Assembly: GCF_016881005.1 (NCBI RefSeq)
Contig: NZ_JACOPV010000003.1
Coordinates: 372,001 to 436,000, forward strand
Direction of reading: 5' to 3'
Origin: Pseudomonas arcuscaelestis
GTDB taxonomy: Bacteria; Pseudomonadota; Gammaproteobacteria; Pseudomonadales; Pseudomonadaceae
Length of the DNA: 64,000 bases
Part shown: in pieces, positions 55,346 through 64,000 of the stretch
Position numbering within the stretch: the first letter of the stretch is position 1
Layout of the letters: the number at the start of each line of letters is the position of its first letter
Program-made: the position numbers and the translations under genes
The notes under the pieces: model-generated
What the model was told of the DNA's origin: nothing
The model's database searches: none
What the model saw: only the letters and a program-made list of their open reading frames with translations

Positions 55346-58027
55346 ATGCACACCGATAAACTGCTCGTATCGACGAAATTTGCTCCACCGCGCATTGGTA
55401 CCCAGACAATCGTCCGCGAACGCTTGCTGGAGGATTTGCGCGGCATGTCAGAGTGCCGGGTAGGCTTGATTACCGGCAGTCCAGGCTTTGGTAAAACTAC
55501 GCTGCTGGCTCAATGGCGCCAGGTCATGATGCGCTCCGGGGCGGAGGTGGCATGGCTGTCGTTGAGTGCCGATGATACGCACCTGTCGATATTCTTCGCC
55601 TATTTGCGTGGCGCCCTGCAACGCCTGGGCATCGCCCTAGACAGCGGCATGCCGTTCGAGGGCACGCGCCAGGAATTGATCGATGAAGTGGTTGCAGCAG
55701 TTGTCGAGGGCGCAGCGGCCATCAACAAAGAATTGTTTCTGGTTATCGATGACTTCCAGCATGTAACAGACCCACGCGCCCATCAGTTGATGCAGAAGCT
55801 CTTGGACCATAGCCCCGAGAACCTGCATTTCGTCATTTCCTCGCGGGTGGGCCCGCCGTTGAGTTTCAGCCGCCTGCGCTTGAGTGGGCAGTTGGTTGAA
55901 ATCGACTGCGCCGCCTTGCCGTTCGACCTCAACGAGTCACGAGCCTTTATCGAACAGGGCCTGTCAGCGTTGAAGCTAAGCCCCGAGGAGTTGCACCAGA
56001 TTCATGAGCTCACCAGTGGTTGGCCTGCGACGCTGCAGTTGGTGATCATTCTGTTGCGCAGTGATCCCGATGCCCGCGACACCTTGCGTGAGATGGGCTG
56101 GCGCTCTGATGACTTGCCGAGCTACCTGGCTGAAAACGTGATGGCGCACTTGCCCGTGGAGCTGGCGAGCTTCATGGAAAGCATCAGCATCTGCCGTCGC
56201 TTCAATGCCTCACTCGCCCAGGCAGTAACCGGCAGTGACTCGGCACAGGCAATGTTGAAGCGCCTTGATGAAGACAATTTGCTGATTTTTCGTGTGGAGG
56301 CAGACGACCGGCAGCCCTGGTATCGCTTTCATGCGCTGTTCGCTGATTTTCTCGCCACGCGTCTGGCGCGACGTGACAGCGCTTCGCAAACCGAACTGCA
56401 TAGCCGCGCCGCTCACTGGTTTGCCGGACGAAAGCTTTTGGCTGAAGCCGTACGCCACGCGACACTGGCCGGCGACCTCGGTTTTGCCGCCGAGGTAATC
56501 GAGCGCGCCGCGCCGGCAACCTGGAGCCTGGGACAGCTCAGCCCATTATTGCGTCTGCTCGACCGACTGCCCCAGGACATTCTGTTCTCGCGTCCACGGC
56601 TGTTCTTCCTCGGCTGCCTGGCCTATGCCCTGACGGCACGCCCGGCCAAGGCTGAGGCCTGGCTCGAACAGTTTCGCCACAGCGGTGCGGCACATCAGGA
56701 CGATGTGGCCTACCGTTTGCCGCTGGTGCAGGCGACCATTGAACTGCAGCGTGATCGCACTGAACCGATCATTGCCTTGTTGAAGGACTTCCAGGCGCTG
56801 CCCGATGACTATTCGGTCACTCGCTACGGCGCACCCGCGCTGCTGGCCATTGCTTATCTGGCCGCCGGCAGGATGGAGGACGCCTTGCGCTGCCTGGATG
56901 ACAATCCCATACCCGAATCCGAGCGCGATGCCGAAATGGCCTTGGTGGCTCAAGGGGCGCGCACACTGTGTTACTTGCAGGAGGGCCGGATTCTGGAGGC
57001 CGAACGCATCGGTTCTACGCAATTGGCGCGTGCGGTTTCTGTTCACGGCCATCGCTCTGCCAGCGCCTACCTGGGCGCCGCTACCCTGGCCGAGGTGTAT
57101 CGCGAGCTGGATCGAACCGACGAAGCGCGGGAGATTCTCGCCAATCGCAGCGGACTGTTGCAGTGGGCGATGCCCGATACCATGCTGCGCGCCACGATCA
57201 GCCGTGCACGCCTGGACCTGCTGCAGGATTGCGCGGCGGTCGCCATGGCTTTTCTGCAACGCCAGGAACGCCACTTTCGCACCATTGGCCAGGAGCGTGC
57301 ATTGGTGCACTGCCTGGCCGAGCAGGTACGAATCGCCCTGATCGAAAGCAACAAGGCGTTCGCTGCTGAACAGGTCGCCAAGCTGCAAGCGCTGGCAGCG
57401 CGGCATGAAGGTGCGGTGGGTTTCCAGGCCGACATCGTCGCGATCGCAGCGTTGGCCAGCGCGCGTTTGCTGTTGGCCACCAACTATCCGGACAAAGCCC
57501 TGCACGACCTTCAGACCCTGGAACGCTACGCCATTGCCTATCGCCGTGGTCAGTTGCTGGTCATCGGCCAGCTACTGATGGCGTGCGCAAGGGCGGACTT
57601 GCTGCAGCCTGAGCAAGCACAGGCGCATTTGCGCGCGGCCCTGTCCCAGGGGCGTCAGTTGGGCATGGTGCGTACTTTCCTCGATGAAGGTGAGGTACGG
57701 CGCAAAATGCTCAGCGCGTTGGCGGGCACCCCCCTGGACAGTGAAGATGATAGCTACCTGACGATGCTGTTGGAGCGCTTTGGCCAAGGTGGCGCCGGGC
57801 GCAGCAGTGACGCCTGTGCCACCGGCGCGCCGTCGATGCTGACGCCGCGAGAGTTGGCCATCCTTGAGTTGATCAGCCAGGCGATGGCCAACAAGCGCGT
57901 GGCGCTGACGTTGAACATTTCACTGGAAACGGTGAAATGGAACCTGAAAAACATCTACGCCAAGCTGGGCGTCTCCAGCCGCTACGACGCGGTGTCGTGG
58001 GCGCGCAAGCACGGCTTGATCGAGTAA
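55346..58027 (+). CDS. LuxR-type large ATP-binding (MalT-like) regulator 3
   Basis: An 893-aa STAND regulator. Walker A TGSPGFGKTTLLAQW (about residue 45), acidic LFLVIDDFQHV, helical repeats, and C-terminal LuxR helix-turn-helix (MLTPRELAILELISQAMANK, SLETVKWNLKNIYAKLGVSS). Start ATG 55346 is in-frame with TDKLLVSTKFAPPR, the usual LAL N-terminus; an upstream extension to 55262 lacks this. It lies between two paralogous acyl-CoA dehydrogenase genes, both with GGGGGCG elements upstream. Confidence 0.87.
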   Translation: MHTDKLLVSTKFAPPRIGTQTIVRERLLEDLRGMSECRVGLITGSPGFGKTTLLAQWRQVMMRSGAEVAWLSLSADDTHLSIFFAYLRGALQRLGIALDSGMPFEGTRQELIDEVVAAVVEGAAAINKELFLVIDDFQHVTDPRAHQLMQKLLDHSPENLHFVISSRVGPPLSFSRLRLSGQLVEIDCAALPFDLNESRAFIEQGLSALKLSPEELHQIHELTSGWPATLQLVIILLRSDPDARDTLREMGWRSDDLPSYLAENVMAHLPVELASFMESISICRRFNASLAQAVTGSDSAQAMLKRLDEDNLLIFRVEADDRQPWYRFHALFADFLATRLARRDSASQTELHSRAAHWFAGRKLLAEAVRHATLAGDLGFAAEVIERAAPATWSLGQLSPLLRLLDRLPQDILFSRPRLFFLGCLAYALTARPAKAEAWLEQFRHSGAAHQDDVAYRLPLVQATIELQRDRTEPIIALLKDFQALPDDYSVTRYGAPALLAIAYLAAGRMEDALRCLDDNPIPESERDAEMALVAQGARTLCYLQEGRILEAERIGSTQLARAVSVHGHRSASAYLGAATLAEVYRELDRTDEAREILANRSGLLQWAMPDTMLRATISRARLDLLQDCAAVAMAFLQRQERHFRTIGQERALVHCLAEQVRIALIESNKAFAAEQVAKLQALAARHEGAVGFQADIVAIAALASARLLLATNYPDKALHDLQTLERYAIAYRRGQLLVIGQLLMACARADLLQPEQAQAHLRAALSQGRQLGMVRTFLDEGEVRRKMLSALAGTPLDSEDDSYLTMLLERFGQGGAGRSSDACATGAPSMLTPRELAILELISQAMANKRVALTLNISLETVKWNLKNIYAKLGVSSRYDAVSWARKHGLIE

Positions 58028-58187
58028 GCGACAAACCACCAGGGCAGGCGCGTTGCGAACGTTGCGTGGACGCCCGCAACGCAGCCTGGCCTGATGTTTT
58101 GCCGGCCTATCCTAGGCGCCCAGGCCACTCGCCGACCAACCCCGGTCGGGGGGGGGCATGCCAGGTCATTTCAACAACGACTCAAAT

Positions 58188-58209
58188 CCCCCCCGCTGTG
58201 AGGGGGCGG
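58188..58209. promoter_or_regulatory. CCCCC-N9-GGGGG palindrome upstream of acyl-CoA dehydrogenase B
   Basis: CCCCCCC (58188-58194) followed by GCTGTGA and GGGGGCGG. Aligned on the G tract it shows the same CCCCC-N9-GGGGGCGG as 55114-55135. It lies ~80 nt before ATG 58290. The preceding 150 nt contains a run of nine G at about 58148 and nothing else recognisable. Confidence 0.5.
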
Positions 58210-58289
58210 CTGCTTGTTGGCTCCTCCTATGATCGATTCAGAGCTGCTTGAAAAGGTGGCAGAACGATGACTTGAGGAGAGAGCCTTTA

Positions 58290-59435
<1,146 letters not shown>

Positions 59436-59458
59436 TCCGTGCCGCAGAGGAATAAGCA

Positions 59459-60607
59459 ATGGAATACCTGATCCCCCGAACCCTGTTCAGTTCCGAGCAC
59501 GAAGCGTTCCGTCGCGCCGCACGCCGCTTCATGGAGGAAGAAGTCGCACCTTTCCATGCGCAGTGGGAGAAAGACAAGTGTGTCCCCCGTGGCGTCTGGC
59601 GCAAGGCAGGCGAGTTGGGCATGTTGTTGCCCTCAATGCCCGAAGAATACGGTGGCCCGGGCGCTGACCGCCTGTTCGATATGGTCTTCTCCGAAGAGTT
59701 CATGCGTATCGGTGCTACCGGCCTGATCGGCTTTGGTGTGCATGGCCTGGTGGCGTTCTACATCCTCAACTACGGCACCGAGGCGCAAAAGCAGGCCTGG
59801 CTGCCGAAGATGGTGTCCGGCGAAGCGGTCGGCGCAATAGCCATGACCGAACCCAATACCGGTTCGGACCTGCAAGCGGTACGTACTCGCGCCGTGCTCG
59901 ACGGCGACCACTTTGTTCTCAATGGTTCGAAAACCTTCATTTCCAACGGTGCGTCCTGTGACCTTGCGGTAGTGGTGTGCAAGACCGGCAACAGCGGCAG
60001 CGCCAAGGACATCTCGCTGATCATTGTCGAGAAAGAGCGCGAAGGCTTCAGCCGCTCGCAACCGCTGGAAAAAATCGGCCTGCATGCGCAGGACACCAGC
60101 ATGTTGTTCTTCGATGACTGCCGGGTGCCGGTAGAAAACGTGCTCGGCGGCGAGCAAGGGCAGGGCTTCTACCAGCTAATGCACGACCTGGCATGGGAGC
60201 GAATCATCGGCGCCGTGGGTTTTCAGGCCCAGGCTGAAGCCGCGCTTGAACACACCTTGGAGTACACCCGCACCCGCATGGTGTTCGGCAAGCCGGTGCT
60301 CGATTTCCAGAACTCGCGATTCACCCTGGCCCAGCTCAAGACCGAAATACAGATTGGTCGTTCCTGGGTCGACAGCTGCATGGCGCTATTGCTGCGCGGT
60401 GAACTCAGTGCCGAGACCGCGGCGGTGGCCAAGTACTGGACCGCCGAACTCAGTAGCCGAGTGGTCGATGCCTGCCTGCAACTGCATGGTGGCAACGGCT
60501 ACATGACCGAATACCCGATTGCCAGGTTGTACCTGGATACCCGCGGCAACCGTATCTGGGGCGGTACCAACGAAATCATGAAGGAAATCATCGCTCGTAC
60601 TTTGTGA
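59459..60607 (+). CDS. Acyl-CoA dehydrogenase, IVD/long-chain type (third member)
   Basis: A 382-aa full-length enzyme. AIAMTEPNTGSDLQAVRTRA, FVLNGSKTFISNGASCDL, base Glu in LAWERIIG, C-terminal IWGGTNEIMKEI. It is more distant from paralogues A and B than they are from each other. Follows paralogue B by 23 nt. Two adjacent dehydrogenases of this group might form a heteromer or act on successive chain lengths; the sequence does not decide. Confidence 0.86.
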   Translation: MEYLIPRTLFSSEHEAFRRAARRFMEEEVAPFHAQWEKDKCVPRGVWRKAGELGMLLPSMPEEYGGPGADRLFDMVFSEEFMRIGATGLIGFGVHGLVAFYILNYGTEAQKQAWLPKMVSGEAVGAIAMTEPNTGSDLQAVRTRAVLDGDHFVLNGSKTFISNGASCDLAVVVCKTGNSGSAKDISLIIVEKEREGFSRSQPLEKIGLHAQDTSMLFFDDCRVPVENVLGGEQGQGFYQLMHDLAWERIIGAVGFQAQAEAALEHTLEYTRTRMVFGKPVLDFQNSRFTLAQLKTEIQIGRSWVDSCMALLLRGELSAETAAVAKYWTAELSSRVVDACLQLHGGNGYMTEYPIARLYLDTRGNRIWGGTNEIMKEIIARTL

Positions 60608-60632
60608 GCGAAATAACAATAGGAGTGCACAC

Positions 60633-62450
60633 GTGTCTGAAGAAATTCGTTTCGACGGTAAAGTCGCCATCGTCACTGGCGCCGGTAATGGCCTGGGCCG
60701 CGCCCACGCATTGCTGTTGGGTGCCCGTGGCGCCAAAGTGGTGGTCAACGATCTCGGCGTCAGCACCGATGGCCGCGGAAGCTCAAGCGCTGCCGCCGAC
60801 GCGGTGGTCGCCGAAATTCGCGCCCTGGGTGGCGAGGCGGTCGCCGATCACCATTCAGTCACCGAAGGCGAGAAGATTGTCGCGACCGCACTGCAGGCGT
60901 TCGGTACCGTCGACATCCTGATCAACAACGCGGGCATTCTGCGTGATACCTCGTTCCACAAGATGACCGAAGAGCAGTGGGACCTGATTCAGGACGTCCA
61001 CGTCAAGGGCGCTTTCCGCCTGACCCACGCGGTATGGCCGATCATGCGCGACAAGGGCTATGGCCGCATTGTCATGACCGCCTCGGGTGCCGGGATCTTC
61101 GGCAACTTCGGTCAGTGCAATTACTCCACTGCCAAGTCCGGCCTGATCGGTTTCGCCAATTCGCTGGCCATTGAAGGCGCAAGCAAGAACATTCGTGTCA
61201 ACACCATCGCGCCAATCGCTGCCTCACGCATGGTTATCGCCAGCGGGCTGTTTCCTGAAGAGTTGCACGACAAGCTGAAAGTGGAAGATGTTGCGCCGCT
61301 GGTTGGCTGGTTGTGCAGCGAACAATGCCCGGACACCGGTGGCTTGTTCGAAGTGGGTGGCGGCTTCCACGCCAAATACCGCTGGGAGCGGTCCCACGGG
61401 CGCTTCCTGCACACCAACACCTTGAGCCCGGAGCTGGTACGCGACAACTGGGAGCGCATCACCCGTTTTGACGAGCACAGCGTTCATCACGCCAATGGCA
61501 CAGAAGGCTTCAAAGAGCTTTTCGCCCGGATGGAATCGCCGGCCAAGGGTGGCAACGCCTTCGTCGACATGGAAGTGGCGGCCAATGCAGTCTCGTACCT
61601 GGAAACCGAGTACGACCAGAATGACGCCGCGCTCTACGCACTTGCCGTCGGCGCCGCCAAGGACCCACTGGACCGCACCGAGCTGCTCTATGTCAACGAG
61701 TTCGTGGGTGATGAGTTCCGCGTGTTGCCGACGATGGCCGTGTTGCCGGCCACCGAAGTGTTCCTGCGGGCTGCCAAATCCGGCGAGCCGCAGATCGAAG
61801 GCTTGAACTTGCCGTTCGCCAAGGGCTTGCACGGTGAGCAATACACCGTGATGTATCGCCCACTGCCGCCCAAAGCCAAGCTCAAGCACACCATGCGCCT
61901 GAAAGCTGCCATCGACAAAGGCAAGAGCTCGGTCAGCGTCCTGGCCATTGAAACCACCGATGAGCATGGCACGCCGCTGTTCTACAACGAGGTGACCGGC
62001 TTCTATCCAGGTGTTCCGGGCGCCGGGCTTGAGCGTGTGGCCAGCGAAGAAATCAACGTTGCGCCGATGCGCGCTCCGGATGCCGTGCTGGCCGACACCA
62101 CTGATGTCAATCAGGCACTGCTGTATCGCCTGTGCGGTGACTGGAACCCGATGCACGTGGACCCGGACTATGCCGCCAAGGCAGGTTACGAGAAACCGTT
62201 CCTGCATGGCCTGTGCACCTTCGGTTACCTGGGCCGCCATGTGATCAAGGCGTTCTGCGACAACGACTCGCGCCTGTTCAAGAGCGTGAGGGCGCGTTTC
62301 GCTTCGATCGTGATGCCGGGCGACACCTTGGAAACCCGTATGTGGCGTGAGTCTGCCACGCGCATCATTGTTGAGATGCGTGCCGTGGAGCGTGACGTCA
62401 TCGTGCTGAAAAATGGTGCGGTCGAATTGTTCGAGTCCGTACCGGCCTGA
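60633..62450 (+). CDS. MFE-2-like bifunctional enzyme: SDR dehydrogenase plus MaoC hydratase
   Basis: A 605-aa fusion resembling peroxisomal multifunctional enzyme 2 without its SCP-2 domain. SDR part (about 1-290): GAGNGLGRAHAL, NNAGIL, catalytic Tyr-Lys in YSTAKSGLIG. MaoC part (about 320-605): GDWNPMHVDPDYAAKAG with Asp/His and FLHGLCTFGYLG. It would hydrate 2-enoyl-CoA to (3R)-hydroxyacyl-CoA and oxidise it; MFE-2 handles methyl-branched and bile-acid side chains in animals. Start GTG 60633 after AGGAG. Confidence 0.88.
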   Translation: MSEEIRFDGKVAIVTGAGNGLGRAHALLLGARGAKVVVNDLGVSTDGRGSSSAAADAVVAEIRALGGEAVADHHSVTEGEKIVATALQAFGTVDILINNAGILRDTSFHKMTEEQWDLIQDVHVKGAFRLTHAVWPIMRDKGYGRIVMTASGAGIFGNFGQCNYSTAKSGLIGFANSLAIEGASKNIRVNTIAPIAASRMVIASGLFPEELHDKLKVEDVAPLVGWLCSEQCPDTGGLFEVGGGFHAKYRWERSHGRFLHTNTLSPELVRDNWERITRFDEHSVHHANGTEGFKELFARMESPAKGGNAFVDMEVAANAVSYLETEYDQNDAALYALAVGAAKDPLDRTELLYVNEFVGDEFRVLPTMAVLPATEVFLRAAKSGEPQIEGLNLPFAKGLHGEQYTVMYRPLPPKAKLKHTMRLKAAIDKGKSSVSVLAIETTDEHGTPLFYNEVTGFYPGVPGAGLERVASEEINVAPMRAPDAVLADTTDVNQALLYRLCGDWNPMHVDPDYAAKAGYEKPFLHGLCTFGYLGRHVIKAFCDNDSRLFKSVRARFASIVMPGDTLETRMWRESATRIIVEMRAVERDVIVLKNGAVELFESVPA

Positions 62451-62461
62451 TTCATGGCCAT

Positions 62462-62490
62462 CTGCCGCTAGCCGGGTCGGGTAGCGGCAG
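62462..62490 (+). terminator. Hairpin after the MFE-2-like gene
   Basis: CTGCCGCTA (62462-62470) and TAGCGGCAG (62482-62490) pair perfectly around 11 nt and are followed by CTTTGTATTCC. Probably a partial terminator within the operon, since the next gene starts only 23 nt later. Confidence 0.5.
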
Positions 62491-62512
62491 CTTTGTATTC
62501 CAGGAGAGCACA

Positions 62513-63607
62513 ATGCAACGTTGCGTCAATGTGATTGGCGTAGGTATGTCCGCCTTCAGTTCGGCCGTATTGAGCCCGGATCCAACGGCCTTGATCGGTC
62601 GTACGGTACAGCAGGCGCTTGTCGATGCCGGCCTGGGCGCCAGCAGCATAGGCTCGGTGTATGCCGCCTCGGATGTGCCCCAGGACGCAGCCCTGCATCT
62701 AGCGCTCGAACGGGGCGGGATGGGCGGCGTGCCAAGGCGCTACGTTGGGCAGGGATGCGATTTGTTTTATCAAGCCTGCCAGGCCATTGTCCAAGGGCAG
62801 GCAGACAGTATTCTGCTGGTCGGCATTCAACGCTCACCGGCAAATCTCCCGGACCTGAGTGTGGCGCTTGCACACCTGGGCGCTACGGCCCGGGATTACA
62901 TGGCCCGTTACCAGACACGGCGTGAAACCTTCGCGATGATTGCGGTCAAGGCGCGCCAGCATGGCGCACTCAATTCATTGGCCCCCTTCAACCGCGCGTT
63001 GAGCCTGGAACAGGTGCTCGACGCCAGCCTGCTCGCCGAACCCCTGACCCTGCCTCAGTTCGCCTGGCCCAGCGCGGGTGTTGCGGCGCTGCTGCTGTGC
63101 TCCAGCGACTTTGCCAAGCACCATGGCCACGGGCCGCACGTTCAGGTGCTGGCCCAGGCCTGTGTTTCACCCACACAAGTGGTCGCCAAACTCGGCGCTA
63201 CGTTCGCTGGCGTCGGCTACGACATCAATGTGGCCTCGGCCCGTGAGTTGTACGAACAGGCGGGCAGGGGGCCACAGGAAGTAGAGCTGTGCGAGCTGCA
63301 AGACACCAGCACCCTCCATGAACTGCTGCTTTACGAGGCATTGGGCTTCTGTCCCGAGGGCGGCGCCGAGAAAATGGTCGAGGAAGGTGACAACACCTAT
63401 GGTGGCAATCTGGTGGTAAATCCCAGCGGAGGCCTTTTGTCACTGGGCCAAGCGGGCGCGGCCAGCGCTCTGGCACAATGCCTGGAACTGACGAGCCAAC
63501 TGCGCGGCAGTGCCGGTCGGCGCCAGGTGGCCAATGCACGCATTGCCCTGCAACAGCAGGCGAGCGCCGACGGTACGGTGATTACGACGCTTTATCAGCG
63601 CAGTTGA
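62513..63607 (+). CDS. Thiolase-fold protein with a degenerate active site
   Basis: A 364-aa SCP-x-like thiolase-superfamily member, related in layout to the protein at 38423 (shared GAEK.(V/I)EEGDNTYGG and NPSGGLLS). A Cys remains at the nucleophile position (GQGCDLFYQAC, residue 82). The C-terminal catalytic loop GHPLGATG is replaced by GQAGAASA, so the conserved His is lost. It may be a non-thiolytic partner, an aldolase-like enzyme or a decayed copy. Start ATG 62513 after AGGAGAGCACA. Confidence 0.78.
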   Translation: MQRCVNVIGVGMSAFSSAVLSPDPTALIGRTVQQALVDAGLGASSIGSVYAASDVPQDAALHLALERGGMGGVPRRYVGQGCDLFYQACQAIVQGQADSILLVGIQRSPANLPDLSVALAHLGATARDYMARYQTRRETFAMIAVKARQHGALNSLAPFNRALSLEQVLDASLLAEPLTLPQFAWPSAGVAALLLCSSDFAKHHGHGPHVQVLAQACVSPTQVVAKLGATFAGVGYDINVASARELYEQAGRGPQEVELCELQDTSTLHELLLYEALGFCPEGGAEKMVEEGDNTYGGNLVVNPSGGLLSLGQAGAASALAQCLELTSQLRGSAGRRQVANARIALQQQASADGTVITTLYQRS

Positions 63608-63692
63608 TCCAAGGTGCCAACGCGCACCGGTACATCGTGAACCAGAATAATTTCAATAGGTGGAACACCACCGTTCAGCTCCAGGATCTGCC

Positions 63693-64000
63693 ATGAACAA
63701 CAACAAGAATCAGACAACGCTGTTGCATCGCTTCCTCGACTGGGAGCGCAGTACTCCAGATTCGATCTACCTGACCCAGCCCATGCCCGATGGCAGCGTG
63801 CAGGACTACAGCTGGCGTGAGGTCGGTGATCAGGCCCGACGTATGGCCGCGCACCTGCATTCGCTTGAGCTACCGGAAAAGTCGTCGATTGGTTTGTTTG
63901 CCAAGAACACCGCGCACTGGATTGTTGCCGACCTGGCGATCTGGATGGCCGGGCACGTGAGTGTGCCGTTGTACACCACAGCCAACGCCGATACTGTGCG
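63693..64000 (+). CDS. AMP-forming long-chain acyl-CoA synthetase, N-terminal part (runs off the window)
   Basis: At least 102 residues, open to the right edge. The start MNNNKNQTTLLHRFLDWERS and SIGLFAKNTAHWIVADLAIWMAGHVSVPLYTTAN fit the eukaryote-like FadD15/long-chain ligase group. The P-loop and catalytic regions lie outside the window. Last visible gene of the 58290 operon, 85 nt after the thiolase-like gene. Confidence 0.75.
   Translation, partial: MNNNKNQTTLLHRFLDWERSTPDSIYLTQPMPDGSVQDYSWREVGDQARRMAAHLHSLELPEKSSIGLFAKNTAHWIVADLAIWMAGHVSVPLYTTANADTV

Overview
The window looks like a chromosomal segment of a fluorescent/putida-type Pseudomonas. Gene order and products (quinohemoprotein amine dehydrogenase locus, DUF1302/DUF1329 pairs, LuxR-type large ATP-binding regulators, EtfBA), GC-rich codon use and AGGAG-type ribosome sites all fit. 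This is a judgement from protein families, not a database match. No tRNA, rRNA, CRISPR array, transposase or prophage gene was found.

Layout. 1-960: no convincing large gene; a minus-strand leader-like stretch with a hairpin terminator, a six-copy GCTTG repeat and a repeat-like intergenic block. 987-3225 (-): acyl-CoA dehydrogenase and 3-hydroxyisobutyryl-CoA hydrolase, probably valine/isobutyryl-CoA catabolism. 3493-6559 (-): a DUF1329 gene and a DUF1302 gene whose 5' end is lost and replaced by the first third of a LysR gene. 6808-7245: remnant of a YcaC-like hydrolase with an in-frame stop. 7397-25057: a complete quinohemoprotein amine dehydrogenase (QHNDH) locus: sigma-54 activator, qhpF-qhpE-qhpG, convergent porin and aldehyde dehydrogenase, then a CcmF-like heme lyase, qhpA-qhpD-qhpC-qhpB and an acyl-CoA synthetase. 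Three sigma-54 -24/-12 promoters can be read here. Together these genes would take a primary amine to aldehyde, acid and acyl-CoA. 25099-25857 (-): methyltransferase.

26019-64000: a ~38 kb lipid-catabolic supercluster. It holds a second, intact DUF1302-DUF1329 pair, three LuxR-type ATPase regulators, a GMC alcohol dehydrogenase, CoA ligases, four intact acyl-CoA dehydrogenases, hydratases of crotonase and MaoC type, two SDR-type hydroxyacyl-CoA dehydrogenases, three thiolase-fold proteins (two with altered active sites), a DUF35-like OB-fold partner, thioesterase, EtfA, an MFS transporter, an exported alkylsulfatase-type metallohydrolase and an alpha-methylacyl-CoA racemase. The racemase, SCP-x-like thiolases and DUF35 partner suggest a methyl-branched, isoprenoid or sterol-side-chain-like substrate, possibly delivered as a sulfate ester. 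The substrate is an inference.

The most striking structural feature is a set of abrupt gene-to-gene junctions: LysR::DUF1302 (6549-6559), aldehyde dehydrogenase::nitronate-monooxygenase-like (about 44341) and an in-frame acyl-CoA dehydrogenase::EtfB chimera (about 47600). Each joins two truncated genes, as expected for deletions at short homology or for assembly collapse. A second theme is repeated candidate operators: TTCGAAC-centred sites at several promoters of the supercluster, and CCCCC-N9-GGGGG sites at two others.
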